Notes under the pieces: generated by a model
Seen by the model: the letters and a program-made list of their open reading frames with translations, nothing else
Database searches by the model: none
What the model was told of the DNA's origin: nothing
Position numbers and translations under genes: made by a program
In this document: piece by piece, positions 10,819 through 22,622 of the stretch
Numbering within the stretch: position 1 is the first letter of the stretch
How the letters are laid out: the number at the start of each line of letters is the position of its first letter
NCBI GenBank assembly: GCA_025266875.1
Contig: JALLLT010000059.1
Span: 62,001-126,000, forward strand
From: Fennellomyces sp. T-0311
Taxonomy: Eukaryota > Mucoromycota > Mucoromycetes > Mucorales > Lichtheimiaceae
Direction of reading: 5' to 3'
Length of the DNA: 64,000 bases

Positions 10819-12335
10819 TCAGTATGACAAGTAGACACGCTGCCGTTTGCCTTTGGGATATACCAATAGCGTTGCGGTAAACAGCCCAACAGCAATGCCA
10901 AGCGAGGCTACTACCATCTGGATGGCAAATGAGGTGCCTTGGTCATCTTGCCGGATAAGGTAGTAAGCGCCTTGGATCCCGACGCTTCCTGGCACCAGCA
11001 GAACGATGCCACATGAGAGTGGGACAAGTGCCAAATCACCTGTAACCTTGAGATACAGATTACCAAATAATCCAACGCTGAAAGCGCTGATCGTGCCGAC
11101 GATCTGGTAGTTGGTTATCACCTTGCTGGTGATCATGGTTGTGCCAAAGCCTATGGCAGAACAGCATATCATGGATGGCCATTGGTCCATTGTGGCGCCA
11201 AGCGTCGTGGCCATGCTGATTGCAACAAACGGAAACATGACGATGTATAGCCAATGAGGCATGGTGCTGATGCACGTATCGAAGTCTGTTGGCGACGAGG
11301 AAGGATCGACGGCGTCATAGATGCTCGTTCCAATTTCGAGGCCATAGCCGATAAATAATGCGTAGATCAGGGCGTATACGAATCGAATCGTGCCTGTGAT
11401 GACATGCTTGGCCGATAATTCCATCTATCAGATGCAATAGATACGATGTGAGCAATACATTGTATCGAAACGGGTGATCTTTATTCATTACAATGGCCAT
11501 TGTGAGTATATAACCGGGCAAGAGCGTGGCTGTAGCTGAGAGCGTGACACCAGTGAAGCAGACCCATGGATCGAGCGCCTTTGTGACAAATGCGACAAGT
11601 ATAGCAGTTGAAATCTCGAAAATATTGCAATATGAAGCGTACTTCTCGGCAACCAGAGCGAGCGTTCCCACCATCAAACCGAGCGCACCGCTGGCAGCTG
11701 TATCCATCCAAGATCCGTTGAACATGACCGGCGTGGTGAGGAGACTGGCACAGGCATGTGCCAAAACGACGGCCCACGGGCTCCATGTGGGAGACGAACG
11801 TGCGATGCAGTCAAGTCGATCTATGCATTCTTGGATGGTCACTCTTCGCTCCTCCTTGCATAGATCGTTTGCGACTGTTATCACCTGGGCCAGTTTGCCC
11901 ATATCGAATCCTTGAGGGCATCGCACGAGAAGCGTTCGAGGCTCGAGGTCACCAAAGCATATCATCATGATGCCAGGGATAAAAAAGAAAGTTGCTTCCA
12001 GACCGAGCATATGCGCTGCCTGATCAAGTGATTGCTCCTACAAGATTCGATATGAATATTGCTGCTGCTAGCATTATCGAGCACGGACTTACAATCCTAT
12101 GACAAGGCGCCCCGTACAAAATGAAGCTTTTGCACAGCGAGACCAGCACCTGGCGCTTCATTCTGTCGCCGGTTTTGCAGCACTCCAGGCCAACCATGGC
12201 TTCTTCATCACCTTTGGCTGTGCGTATGCTGGTCCAGTTGATGCTGAATGGTTTTGCGGTGTCACTGTCGACGATGGAGCAGTCGGCCAGACATATGGAC
12301 GCAGGGTAAGAAGCACTAGCTTTCATTCCAAACAC
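10819..12335 (-). CDS. ThrE/Prm10-like multi-pass membrane transporter
   Basis: Exons (minus) 12335-12093, 12037-11492 and 11424-10819 give 464 codons. After a hydrophilic ~60-residue start the protein has about ten hydrophobic segments in two halves, as in the ThrE / pheromone-regulated Prm10 family (DUF1212 plus ThrE_2). Family hallmarks seen are the opening around LCKSFILYGAPCHRIEQSL, ATFFFIPGIMMI, and the central LLPGYILTMAI joined directly to MELSAKHVITGTIRF. That join fixes the second intron at 11491-11425. Bacterial relatives export threonine; fungal substrates are largely unknown. The first exon may be incomplete, as these proteins often have longer N-termini. The gene converges on UTP18. 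Confidence 0.82.
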
Positions 12336-12478
12336 GAAAAGAAAAAAGAGCGTTTCAGGTCATATGACGGTGGAGAGATATAAAGAGCTCGCCCCTTTTA
12401 TCAGCTGTAATGGCAATAGCCTTAATATATGCGTTTTATGGACGGTGGAGAGGGGAGAAGGTATTTATGTACACTGGT

Positions 12479-12930
12479 TTACTTTTTGGATTTTTCTAAG
12501 AAGTCTTTGGCCTCGTTGATCTTGGTGGCGAGGTATGGTGACCCTCCACGGTCAGGATGGTTCAACAGCATAATCTTTCGGTGTGCTTCCTTGACTTTCT
12601 GCTTCGTCGCCTGCGACTCTCTTTAAGAAACACACGCATTGTTAGATTAATCTGCCATTGCCTGCATTCGGTCCACACACTCTTACCTTAAGCCAAGAAT
12701 TAATGCTGCCTCACGCTTGTTCATCTTTGCATCGAAACCGCCTTTGTGGAACTTGGACATGCGGGGTGCCTTGGGCGTCTTTGGCAACTTCTGATACTCT
12801 TGGAATGCACGGATACCAAGACGTCCAGCCGTGGCAGCACCTGCAACAGCAAAGCCAATAATTATTGGTGTAGACTAAAAGTGTCGAAGCATGAGCGAAT
12901 GCCAAGTTGTCTTTAATTATTCCCTACCAT
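12479..12930 (-). CDS. PAM18: Pam18/Tim14, J-protein of the mitochondrial import motor
   Basis: Exons (minus) 12930-12928 (only the ATG), 12874-12687 and 12620-12479 give 110 codons. Residues 2-20 form one hydrophobic segment ([17 protein letters not shown]) that would anchor it in the inner membrane. A linker ([20 protein letters not shown]) follows, then a C-terminal J domain with the HPD motif at 85-87 ([20 protein letters not shown]). Length and order match Pam18/Tim14/DNAJC19, which stimulates mtHsp70 ATPase at the TIM23 channel. An intron directly after the start codon explains why no single long frame appears here. The ATG choice is the least certain part, but both splice signals are good. 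Confidence 0.92.
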
Positions 12931-13834
12931 GTTATTTTTTGGTTATACTTCTTGCTGCCATCCAAATGGAAGGGCCTGTCCGCCATAAAATCAGTAACTA
13001 AGCCACCATCGCGCGCATTACTGCTCCGGCTCTCCTTGCAATTCGGAAGTTATGACCAAAAGTGTACTGCCTACAAACCGTCATAGCGCTTAAGGAGAAA
13101 ATACTCATTGTTGCCCCATAATTTACATGGTATGCTAGCATGCCTTATTTAGACGCTGTTGTATGCAACATAGCTGTACCAAAATAGAAGGTGCTGCCAT
13201 CTGCGGTAAGAAAATATCCATCAAATTCCTAGTTGTCATAGTAATGAACGGGTTCTCCTGAGAATATACCTTTCATATATCAATCAAAATGCACGTGTTT
13301 TCCCATAATGTAGTTTGTTTGGGTTTCTCTCTGCTCAAGTTTTCACCGTATGTGAGTCGAATGCTACATATGTGTATTTGCATTGGTTCGACAGGCACAT
13401 TAATGATTTGCTATAGTAGAAAATAGTTCTTTTAGGGGTTTAACGGAAGACTATGCTTATATATCAGCAGTAAGAATCTGAATCCAGTACATAAGCTGGC
13501 TACCTTTTGTTTAACAGTTGCTTGTTTCTTGTTTAATTTAACACTTTCTGACACCCTCGTGCGGATGGTAATAATGAATATATATGTGTCAGCAAAATAA
13601 CATACACAAGTTTGTAGCTTGGAGTGTCGCCAAAGATGGTACCTACTTGCATGATAAGTCTTCGATTTTTCATACACTTTTAAATATACATTTTTGGTAA
13701 GTATTGTAATAAATACAATGAAAGGTGTACTTGACATGACATAGCGGCAAAAGATAGGACATACGATACCAGCATATATGATTTGATATTGAATACCTTT
13801 AATAATACATAATGCATTTATAGTGTAGACCGCT
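12931..13834. other. Intergenic, no gene recognised
   Basis: AT-rich. A 137-codon minus frame at 13432-13845 has no domain, skewed composition and no splice-linked partner, so I leave it out. The PAM18 promoter should lie at the left end. Confidence 0.5.
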
Positions 13835-14152
13835 CTATTGTGCAATCTTTAGTTTCCTCGCATTATCCAGTATTTTACCACAGGAAACGTATGCATAAAT
13901 GCTAAAAAGAGGAACATGACGAAGATCCCATCCACTAGGTGTTGGTGTACAGCACGTAATCAAATGCATGGCACCAATTATTACTGCTGCGTAAGTAGCA
14001 AACCGTGGATGCTGCAAGTGCTTTTCAAGCCAAAATATAAAAAAATATCCAGTCGGAAACAGCAGTAAACATAATCGATTGGCCTGGTATATTTCACAAG
14101 TGACACTGTGTATGCAGTATGATGTAACGAGATCAGCGGAATAAATTACAGA
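13835..14152 (-). CDS. Possible membrane-protein exon, unknown
   Basis: On the minus strand an open stretch of about 105 codons ends at 13835. It encodes two to three hydrophobic segments (LCLLLFPTGYFFIFWLEKHL, YAAVIIGAMHLITCC, VPLFSIYAYVSCGKIL) with short polar loops. The first in-frame ATG is at 14017, which would cut off the first segment, so an upstream exon is more likely. I could not find it. I do not recognise the family; it may be a decayed fragment. The coding impression rests only on hydrophobic periodicity and the open frame. Confidence 0.3.
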   Translation of the reverse strand, partial: SVIYSADLVTSYCIHSVTCEIYQANRLCLLLFPTGYFFIFWLEKHLQHPRFATYAAVIIGAMHLITCCTPTPSGWDLRHVPLFSIYAYVSCGKILDNARKLKIAQ

Positions 14153-14550
14153 TCAAGTCATTGCATTGGGAGATGATTTGGCCGAGTCACCTTTGTCAAC
14201 ACACGATATTGCATATGTACAGATATATTTTTCAAATAACAGAGGAGCTAATACGGTATCTTATGGGTACATTACTTAAAGGCTGATTGGGGCTTTGAGA
14301 AATCTGTTACAGGGGAGGAGGCATTTGCCGGCAACGATAGCCGGTTGCTAGTTCACTAATGTATTGGGGAATAGCCTGGTCTCACTTTGGATATCGCTAT
14401 AGAGTTAGTTAGAGTTCTCCGTATGATAAAGGAGTATTATTACATATCTTCTGTAGTTCGATGGACGCATGGTGGTCTGTAACGTTGGGGCTCTTCTTGT
14501 AAGTAATCTGGGTCACTTCAAGTTTGCTGAAATTCATAATGAAAACAGAC
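14153..14550. other. Short intergenic spacer before repeat array
   Basis: Nothing recognised. The repeat family begins at its right end. Confidence 0.4.
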
Positions 14551-14962
14551 GCATTGCCACCCGTGAGAGGGACATCTTGGAAGCGAACCCCCAAGGCCAT
14601 CTGGTGGACAACACTCGGGCTTTGCAGCCTAGTACAACAACAGAAACGCCACCCATGAGAGGGACATCTTGGAAGCGAACCCCCAAGGCCATCTGATGAA
14701 CATTTCCTGCCCTAGGGTACGCATTGCCACCCGAGAGAGGGACATCTTGGAAGCGAACCCCCAAGGCCATCTGGTGGACAATACTCGGGCATTGCGGCCC
14801 TATTAAAACAAACGGAAACGCCACCCATGAGAGGGACATCTTGGAAGCGAACCCCCAAGGCCATCTGATGAACATTTCCTGCCCTAGGGTACGCATTGCC
14901 ACCCGTGAGAGGGACATCTTGGAAGCGAACCCCCAAGGCCATCTGGTGGACAACACTCGGGC
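14551..14962. repeat. Tandem array, five units in a 171-bp dimeric period
   Basis: Five copies of a ~70-bp core begin near 14551, 14648, 14721, 14818 and 14893. The core reads GCATTGCCACCCGTGAGAGG, then GACATCTTGGAAGCGAACCC, then CCCAAGGCCATCTG. Copies 1, 3 and 5 match each other best (GGTGGACAA/TACTCGGGC tail), as do copies 2 and 4 (ATGAACATTTCCTGCCC tail). The real period is therefore about 171 bp (14551 to 14721 to 14893; 14648 to 14818). The reverse complement is the same family as the array at 24.1 kb. Long open frames across it are by-products of the repeated sequence. Confidence 0.9.
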
Positions 14963-15389
14963 GTAGTGAAGAAAGTCGTTGTGGCAAAGGGAGAGTGCTG
15001 GGAATAAATTTATCGAGTGGTCAATATTTGCAACCCGTAGAAACACTTGTAACCCCAAAGTTTCCCTTTTCTTTCTTCACGCAATCCATTCATACCTCAG
15101 TGAAGAGTAAGTCTAAGGCATCCATTTATGACAAACCCTCCTAACCCCAATGTATACTTCCCTTAATAAATAGCTATCATTCCTTCGGGCATAAGTCACA
15201 ACTAAAATAGGGCTGGATAGACGAGTGGAAGCGTTGCTTTTATTTTACATATAAAGACTTTTAGCGGCGGAAATTGTGGTTGACAGAATTAAAAACTATT
15301 CCAGATGAGAGAGAGATTGCGCAATAAGGTAATATAATGATGTTGATGTGTACAAATGAATATGAGTAGCTAGAGGTATAAAAAAACGT
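14963..15389. other. Spacer between repeat array and next gene
   Basis: No gene seen; AT-rich and likely to contain the 3' UTR of the minus-strand gene that ends at 15390. Confidence 0.4.
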
Positions 15390-17319
15390 TTAACGCCGTC
15401 GCTTGCTTGGATGTGTATCGGTGGATTCGACAGCAGAGGAACTTATGGTGGAAGATGACGGTGATCCTGACGCTTCTGATATGGGTGATGTAGGCGGTGC
15501 TGCTGTTATACCAGAATCGAAACAAGGTGGCAAAGGAGAAACTTGGCATGCTTTCTTTGTTATGCTTGCTCTAGTGCGCCGGTATTTGTATAAAGTTTGT
15601 TCTACCATCAACTTGCCTTGCAAAGCAAGTTCCAAAAGAGGCACCATGCGCTGAGTATAATCTTCGCTACAAGTAGGGTAGGGAAGGTCGCCGGTTTGAC
15701 GAATCCGTGTTACGTATCCTTTTGGAACATCGGCATCCAGCAGGGAGATTGAGTGCCCTAACAATCATTATAAGATAAAACGTGTTCAGTCAGTCTGCAC
15801 GCTCATACAACGCTACAATTCCAACAATTTACCGTTAATATTATATCCGAGAATATGTATATCATGAAGAATCGTGGGCATTTGTGTAGTGATTTCGATT
15901 AACATGTCCTTCATGACGACTGCTAACTTTAACATGCTATCGGCGATCTTCTTGGTATCATCTGGTGTCTGTGTAATTTCAAGACATCCCAGCTCAATAT
16001 GGCTTGCTTTGTATATGGTATCCATTCTGCGGCCCATTTTCTTCTTTTCAACGGCTTCAATGGCCGAAAGCTTTCGCTTGGCGTTTTGCGCGGCTGCATT
16101 GGCGTCGCTCGATTTCTCCTTCCTATCAAATCCCTTTGTGAGCCTTACGTAGAGCATATAAATCACTACTTGACTTACCCAATCGGAACAACACTTGAAC
16201 CGTGGAAAACAGTGTTGTAGAATGACCAAAGATAGTAGAGCGAATCGCTCTCCAGGAACGAGTCCGTGTCGTACGCTCCATCTGTAAGAAAAAACTTCGC
16301 GGTGGTCATGAGCGTTTGTGAAAGCCATGCAAGGATCGGTTCGTTTATGGGATTATGCTCGATTTTACGACCAAAGTTATACGCACCCAACGCCGAATCC
16401 TATAAGTACAATACTTAGAATTCCGTTTCCTTGATAGGCCTGCTTAATGTCATGGAGCATACTTGTTCGAAGATCTCATCCAATTTCGCTTTCAGTTCCA
16501 ACGGCAGGTCTCGTAACAACGGTGTTCCATACTCTCCGATCTCCTCCAACTCCTCCTTCGAAAACTCGCTCGCCCAATGACCATCATCAACATCAAGAAT
16601 AAGCGAAAGGCACGGACTGTACATAATTGTAAATCAGTATCTCTCCTTCCTATATCGTCTGACACTTACTGCACGTAGTTACACTTCATCGCAAAGTTCT
16701 TCATCTTTTCTTCCACGGAGAGCGGCTGCTGCTTATCTTTGAGTGCTTGTTGCTTAGTGGCTTCGAGTATCCAAAACTTGTTGCGATCTAAGCCGTCCAG
16801 CATTTTCGGTATTTCCTTTTTCTGTTCTTCAGTGAGAGGTACACGAAGACCATTCGATGATGATGAAGACTTTTTCGTCATGGACCCAGAGGTACGTGAA
16901 CGGTGCGGCGTGGTTGGCTTCGAAGTTCTGGGGGAGCCAGTTGTCTGGATGCGGTTTTCGATAGCCTTCCAGGTGGGTCTTTTCGAGGCCTTCATGAATA
17001 TAACGAATAAGTTTAAGGTCAAGCAAACGTGATCTTGTTTCCTTGAGACTTACCACAGTAGCATTTAATACCTTGGCGCGCAATGTAATAAAGTTTATCC
17101 ATGCGCTTTTCCACTCGTCAGTGATCTCCAATCGACTGTGGGCATCGACGATCACGTCCTGTGCTTGGTCAATGACATCTTGGATATCAATTTGCTCGCG
17201 TGTAGTCATCAGATCGCGTATAATTGGATCAACAACTACGTCAAATTAGTATTGATAAAATTTAGCTTTATTGCTACGCAGTACTTACTTGAATGGTATC
17301 TTTCCCATTGCGGTGGCAT
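15390..17319 (-). CDS. Lineage-specific (Mucoromycota-type) protein, unknown function, 7 exons
   Basis: Exons (minus) 17319-17289, 17235-17054, 16989-16670, 16616-16463, 16399-16179, 16122-15833 and 15757-15390 join to 521 codons. Features in order: a helical N-terminus; a Ser/Thr/Pro-rich basic linker; HPCLSLILDVDDGHWASEF; LWSFYNTVFHGSSVVP; KEKSSDANAAAQNAKRK; GRRMDTIYKASHIELGCLEI; GHSISLLDADVPKGYVTRI; a Ser/Pro tail ending KRRR, a possible nuclear signal. From memory, proteins with this string of motifs form large families in Mucorales genomes, with no assigned role. The Asp...Glu...Glu spacing in GRRMD/IELGCLE recalls PD-(D/E)xK nuclease cores, but that is speculative. It sits in a repeat-rich block next to a DNA transposon. 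Confidence 0.75.
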
Positions 17320-18371
17320 GGTAACTGGTAAACAACATCTCACTGGGAACAACAGGTTGCTCTGGATATATGTCGCCACACGTGCGCCTGCACGTGACAA
17401 CCGTTGGGCTCGGACTCACCCACAAAAAAAAAGTCCACGTCTGGGTTTCACTTCCTTTTCCGGTGCTGCTGATGCGAACTGCCATTATGTTCTCTCCCCG
17501 GGAGCCACGGTTTATGTCTACATCTGCTCAGCATTCTTATGATAGCCATATAAAATACTCTTGGTATATTACCGAGGTTAGCTCCTGAAAAGTCTTGATT
17601 TCTTACAGTCAATCCGCCAACCTTCCGGATGGTACAGCATTGAGCCTGCGGTAAAATTAATGAAGCGAATATTCTAGATATATTTGCATTCGATCTCTAC
17701 ACCAACCAGGCACCTACTCAACCATAGCTAGAAACTCAGCTGCAGACCGGGAAGGCGTCATGGAATGCTGATCTACAGGGTACTTGGGTATTTCGCGTTA
17801 CAAAGGTTTTATCGTAGGATGTTGACAGATTGTTGCCAAAGCTTCCGAATCCTTCATGACGTCACTCACTGGCGTGGTGGTCGATTACAGGGGGGATTGG
17901 TCAAAGAAGTGATGTAGCTTTTGTAATCTTGCACAACTTCTTGAGTGAGATCAGATCCGTTAATGACAGCCTCGGGTAGCCGCCATCGGTGGAGGCTAAT
18001 GGCCACGGGCATCAGTAGCATGGTTGTTTTCCAGGTAGCGTAGAATCTCTTCTTGACCTTACTGGATTCAATTCATCGCCACTCGTAACTGTGGGAAAGA
18101 GATATATAATACCTTTGCGGACAATTAAAATAGGCACACCTTGCATGATATTGTACTTGCAGACAAACGATGTGTGACTGCTTGCTACGAACGACACGGC
18201 TGGATGTTACACCGTCCAACGCAACCCAACTCGATCGCGAGAGATCCACTACGCACTGAGTACATAAACGCATGATGATGATATTATGCAATAACACTCT
18301 GAATAACAAGAGACTCAAACCAGTTACTGTGGCTTATAATTAGTACAGTATTGCAGTACCGTATTTCTCTG
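17320..18371. other. Intergenic, possible coding remnant
   Basis: Overlapping minus frames at 18012-18318 contain coding-like fragments (for example QGVPILIVRKGIIYLFP), but no intact gene or splice path is visible. The right boundary is the left terminal repeat of the Mutator-like element. Confidence 0.35.
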
Positions 18372-18563
18372 TGGGTATTACTACGGACACACTACTCCCC
18401 CCACTACGGACACACAACTTTTTATTTTTAAAGTACACGGTTACACATAGCAGACAAATAAATCCCAAAAATAAGCACGTCGGTGTGTCCGTAAGCTAAA
18501 TGAAAATATATGATAGTATCAAGTTGTGTGTGCCTAAGCGAGGAAAATGTATTGTAAAATAAA
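18372..18563 (+). repeat. Left terminal inverted repeat of the MULE
   Basis: It pairs with 22432-22622 with only a few mismatches and one small indel. Short motifs of the type CTACGGACACAC / GTGTGTCCGTAAGC recur inside it and just beyond (18381, 18404, 18483, 18526, 18567, 18611), in both orientations, which suggests multiple transposase-binding sites. Confidence 0.9.
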
Positions 18564-18953
18564 GCTATGTGTCCATAAGCGAAGGACGGTCCGCTATCGT
18601 ATTAAGTTGCGTGTCCCTAAACGAAGGATAGAAAACAAATATTCTAGAAACATATACTGGGCGCCCTAGTCTATTAAGCAGCGATATTTTGTAGTTTATA
18701 TTATCGAGTCAAATACATACGCAGCTTGATATTTCCTTATTCAACCCATACAATTGACACATGAAATTGTCTGTCCATCGTAATAGGAGAATTAAAACTC
18801 TAATGCTGATCAATGACAAGCTGAAGGGCTGTAAAACACCATAGCTATTGTTGTATAAGTCTACGTAATACTTTTTTTATTAAGATACATAAATAAAGGC
18901 AATCTCTTAATACATAAACGGACATCTTTTATCTTCGAAAAGCACTAACGACG

Positions 18954-21900
18954 ATGGAGCAATTAATTGGTAAAACATTCACTGGAGCCACAAAAGAAGT
19001 TATTGCAGCTCTCAACGCCCACGCCGACGAGAGCAAGTCAAGATTTGCTGTATCGACTCGAACTAGTAGTGCGACCAGGATCATTGCCCAATGTGTACAT
19101 GGTGGTAAAAACCGCAATGCACACGGAGTTACCGAGGAAACTAGGCAGCGTCAAGGGTCGACAAAGAAGACTGGCTGCACATGGAAAATGACTCTGAAAT
19201 GGATTGCAGACAAGGAGTATTGGAAAGTGTCAGACGTTTCCGGCAGCGATGAACATAACCATCCTTTGGATAAATCGTCTCAGTTTTATCACCAACACCG
19301 AAGGCCGACATCTGCAGTCAAGCAACAAGTCCGTTCAATGACTATGAATGCAATCAGGCCAAGTAAAATTGAACAAGAAGTGAAGAATCACGAGGACGGC
19401 TCCCTTATGACCATCAAGGACATATATAATTTTCGTGCGCTTATCTTCCAGCAAGACAATCATGGCGACTTTAGCAGGGTACTCAAGTTCCTTGTGAGCA
19501 ACCAATACATTGCTAGATACAAGCTAAACGGCGGGAAAAATGTGCTGGAAGCTCTCTTTATTGCACATGAGACCAGCATTCCGAAGGCAAGGCGCTTTAA
19601 TGAAATCATTGTCATGGATGCAACTTACAAGACCAACGGTAATCGGATGCCACTCATCAACGTCGTCGGTGTTAGCCATCTTGGTTCGAAGAGGCTACAA
19701 AATATCCTGATTGCCTCAGCATTTGTCGTGAACGAAAAGCAAGAGACATACAGATGGGTACTTCGAACAATGCGACAAGTTATTTGGCCAGATGGAAACG
19801 TTGGCATTTTTATTACCGACAATGAAGCAGCTTTGATCAATTCGATAAACGAAGTTTTTCCTGGCTCGAAGCATGTTCTCTGCGGTTGGCATATGGCGCA
19901 GCACTTGCAAACAAACTTTGGCAGCTGCTTTCCCCCAAAGTGCGATGAAATGGAGGAAGTCAAAACCGCAATCCAAGAAATGATTTATATCAAGACAAAG
20001 GACGAATCATCATTTGAATCTTCGGTGAATCGCTACAAGACTTTGATAGCAAAAGGCGCCATTGCGTATGCCAACGAGAACTACAAGTTGTCCAGGAAGC
20101 ATACAGATATAAGCGATGAGCACAAAAAGGATGATGAAATCAGTGACGCTATCGCTCTATTGGCTGACGAAAAAGCAAACAAAATGATGAAGTATTTTGA
20201 AGGGTACGTATTTTCGTTTTTTATATGCAATCTGGTATTCGCATGAAAAGCCTCGTTACTCAACATTTTTATCACGAATGATAGCTGTCTTGAATACAAA
20301 GAAAAGTGGGGCGCGTGTTACGCTGAAAAGCTTCTAAACATGGGTGTTCGAGCAACATCTCGTGTTGAGGGTACCCATTGGCGCATCAAGGATGCAGTAG
20401 AAACCACCGGAAGCTTGACCAAAATCATAAGGGCCATTGATGCTGTAATGCGAAAGACAGTAAGTTATATGCGACTGAAAGGCCCCACAACTTTTTTAAA
20501 TAACACAGTGCTTTTTCAATGCATCAGATCGAGATGGAAGAAATTCAGTTTTTGAACGAAAAGCACAAACTGCCACTCTATTCAAAAGCTCAAATGGAAG
20601 CAATGCAAGAACTCTTCGGCTCCATCTCATTTTTTGCTTTGAACCGTATTCGAAACGAGCTCAAGAGTGCATGGGAAAACCATGACAACTACGAGGCAGA
20701 TATGGACAACTGTTGGTGTAGCACGTTTTTAAACTATGGACTACCATGCCAGCATAAAATTGCGCAAAGTGGTTTTTACATCAGCTTGTCTGATATCCCT
20801 CAACGATGGCGCTTGGATTATGACGGCGGTATGTTCCCAAGAACAGTTGACGAGTTTTCGTATGCTTATACTAACTTTCGAAAACTGCTTGTATATAGAA
20901 TTGTTCAAAAAAACATACAGTGCTAAGGAAGTCATTCTGGAACAACAAAACCAAGTTGTACAGCGCCTGTTCGACACGCTGTACGCTTTGGATTCAGATC
21001 AGCAAAAAAGCGAGTTATTGGCCAGCATAAATGATATTATCGACGAGTTTGCTACACCGATCAATATCGAGAACGTCAAAGTAGCAAACGATGTTGTTAC
21101 AAAAGGACGTCCATTTAACGCTGAGAAATCAAGGCTCCCGTCAAAACATGAACTTGAAGACGAGCAAAACAAGAGACGATTTAAAAAGCGATCCATAAAG
21201 CAACATATTGACAAGACAGAACAGAGTGACGACAGTCCAGGCAGCGACGACATGTTTACATTTCCTTTGCATGGAAAAAGGAAGGATCCTGAACAAAAGT
21301 TCATTGAAAGTTTGATCAAAAAGTATGCGCACTTTATGAATTGCTTTTATGTCTATTACCATGTACTTACTACCAATATAAATTGCTATGTAGATCTAAG
21401 GAGACCCACGAGTCTTCACTCAAGTTTTTTGTTCACCCAGAAATCGAACAAAAGTATATCGAATCAACAGTCAATATCAAATCAGACGGGTTCTGTGGCT
21501 ATAGAACGATTGCGCACTGGGTATACCAAGATCAAGAATCATTTATGGCCGTCAAAGTGAGAATGCTAGAGCACCTACAAAAGAACAAGCATGTGTACCG
21601 AGATCACTTCCCATCCATGCGAGGAAATCTTGAATTGGTCGAAGAATCACTGGCATATGGAACGAATTGCCAGAATCCACCTGCATCTTGCCCGTCAAAG
21701 TACTGGTTTCTGATACCAGATTGTGCGCAACTAGCAGCAGATACGTTTCGACGACCAGTTGCCGTTTATCCAGACAACGCCAGAAAAAAGCCCCATTCCA
21801 ATGAATACGTAACTAGCCCACAGTTATTCGTACCGTATGAAGAACCAAATTTTGACAAGGAGAAACAGCCCTTACCGATCATTATGCAGCATCTGAACTC

Positions 21901-22099
21901 AAACCATTGGGCCACTGTTCAGCATAAAAGCCATCGTATTATTCTGATGAAATGGCCAATGATAGAGATGTTCTGCCTGAGGGCACATAGCTCGATGGGA
22001 AAGAATCAAAACATACGCAAGACCATATGGAGATACTTACCAGGAATCCAGAAGAGCTCGGGGGAAAAGAAAGTTGACATATACCCTGGCATACTTTAA
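18954..22099 (+). CDS. MULE transposase fused to OTU-like cysteine protease (954 aa)
   Basis: Exons 18954-20203, 20285-20459, 20528-20859, 20921-21322 and 21394-22099 join to 954 codons. Domains: an N-terminal FAR1/WRKY-like DNA-binding region (~40-110, with SDEHNHPL); the MULE transposase domain with catalytic Asp222 (IVMDATYKTN), Asp289 (ITDNEAAL) and CGWHMAQHL (310-318); a SWIM zinc finger CWC...GLPCQH (537-551); a charged linker; then an OTU-like domain with DGFCGYRTIAHWVY (Asp751, Cys754) and NSNHWATV (His891). The last ~60 residues look less natural than another reading frame, which itself contains a TAG, so the extreme C-terminus may be frameshifted. Transposase and protease roles are inferred from the motifs. 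The third catalytic acid of the transposase was not pinned down. Confidence 0.85.
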
Positions 22100-22431
22100 C
22101 CTCATTTGTTATATCACGACCCTTGACTTTATATTCAACCACTTCTATGCCCAAACCTTTTTTATGTCCACCGCTTCTTTTCTAGGTCCAATACTTTTTT
22201 ACGTCCACCGCTTTCTTTTGTATGTTCCACATTTTCTTTTTTATGCCCCGTGTCTTATTCCCTTCCTAGCCATTATAACCTATATATGCCCGTAAGTTTG
22301 TTTTGCTCCGCTGCTATTTAGAAAATAAACATAAACATGTAGTCAAACACACCGTTTTTTTTCGCTAAGGAACACACAACTTTATATTGTACGTAAGTAC
22401 GTGTTTCACTTAGCCTACGGTCACACACAGA

Positions 22432-22622
22432 TTTATTTTACAATACATTTTCCTCGCTTAGGCACACACAACTTGATACTATCATATATTTTCATTTAGC
22501 TTACGGACACACCGATGTGCTTATTTTTGGGATTTATTGTCTGCTATGTGTAACAGTGTACTTTAAAAATAAAAAGTTGTGTGTCCGTAGTGGGGGGAGT
22601 AGTGTGTCCGTAGTAATACCCA
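22432..22622 (-). repeat. Right terminal inverted repeat of the MULE
   Basis: The reverse complement matches 18372-18563 from TGGGTATTACTACGGACACA through GTATTGTAAAATAAA. Beyond this the two ends diverge but keep similar GTGTGT-type submotifs. Confidence 0.9.

Larger units (their letters stand above)
18372..22622 (+). mobile_element. Mutator-like DNA transposon (MULE) with OTU protease, apparently complete
   Basis: The ends are near-perfect inverted repeats of about 190 bp (18372-18563 and 22432-22622), both starting TGGGTATTACTACGGACACA. Between them lies one plus-strand gene coding for a MULE transposase with a C-terminal OTU-like domain. Intact ends, near-identical repeats and an uninterrupted spliced frame suggest recent insertion. 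No clear 8-11 bp target duplication flanks the ends: the left flank ATTTCTCTG differs from the right flank TTAACTTAT. Either the insertion is old on that score or the outer boundary is off by some bases. Confidence 0.88.

Noticed and set aside
11425..11458. 34-nt intron in the ThrE-like gene
   Set aside because: A 67-nt intron (11491-11425) gives a normal size and a direct match to the family's LPG...E junction.
18363..18371. Target-site duplication of the MULE
   Set aside because: The nine bases outside the left end do not match those outside the right end (22623-22631), so no duplication is claimed.
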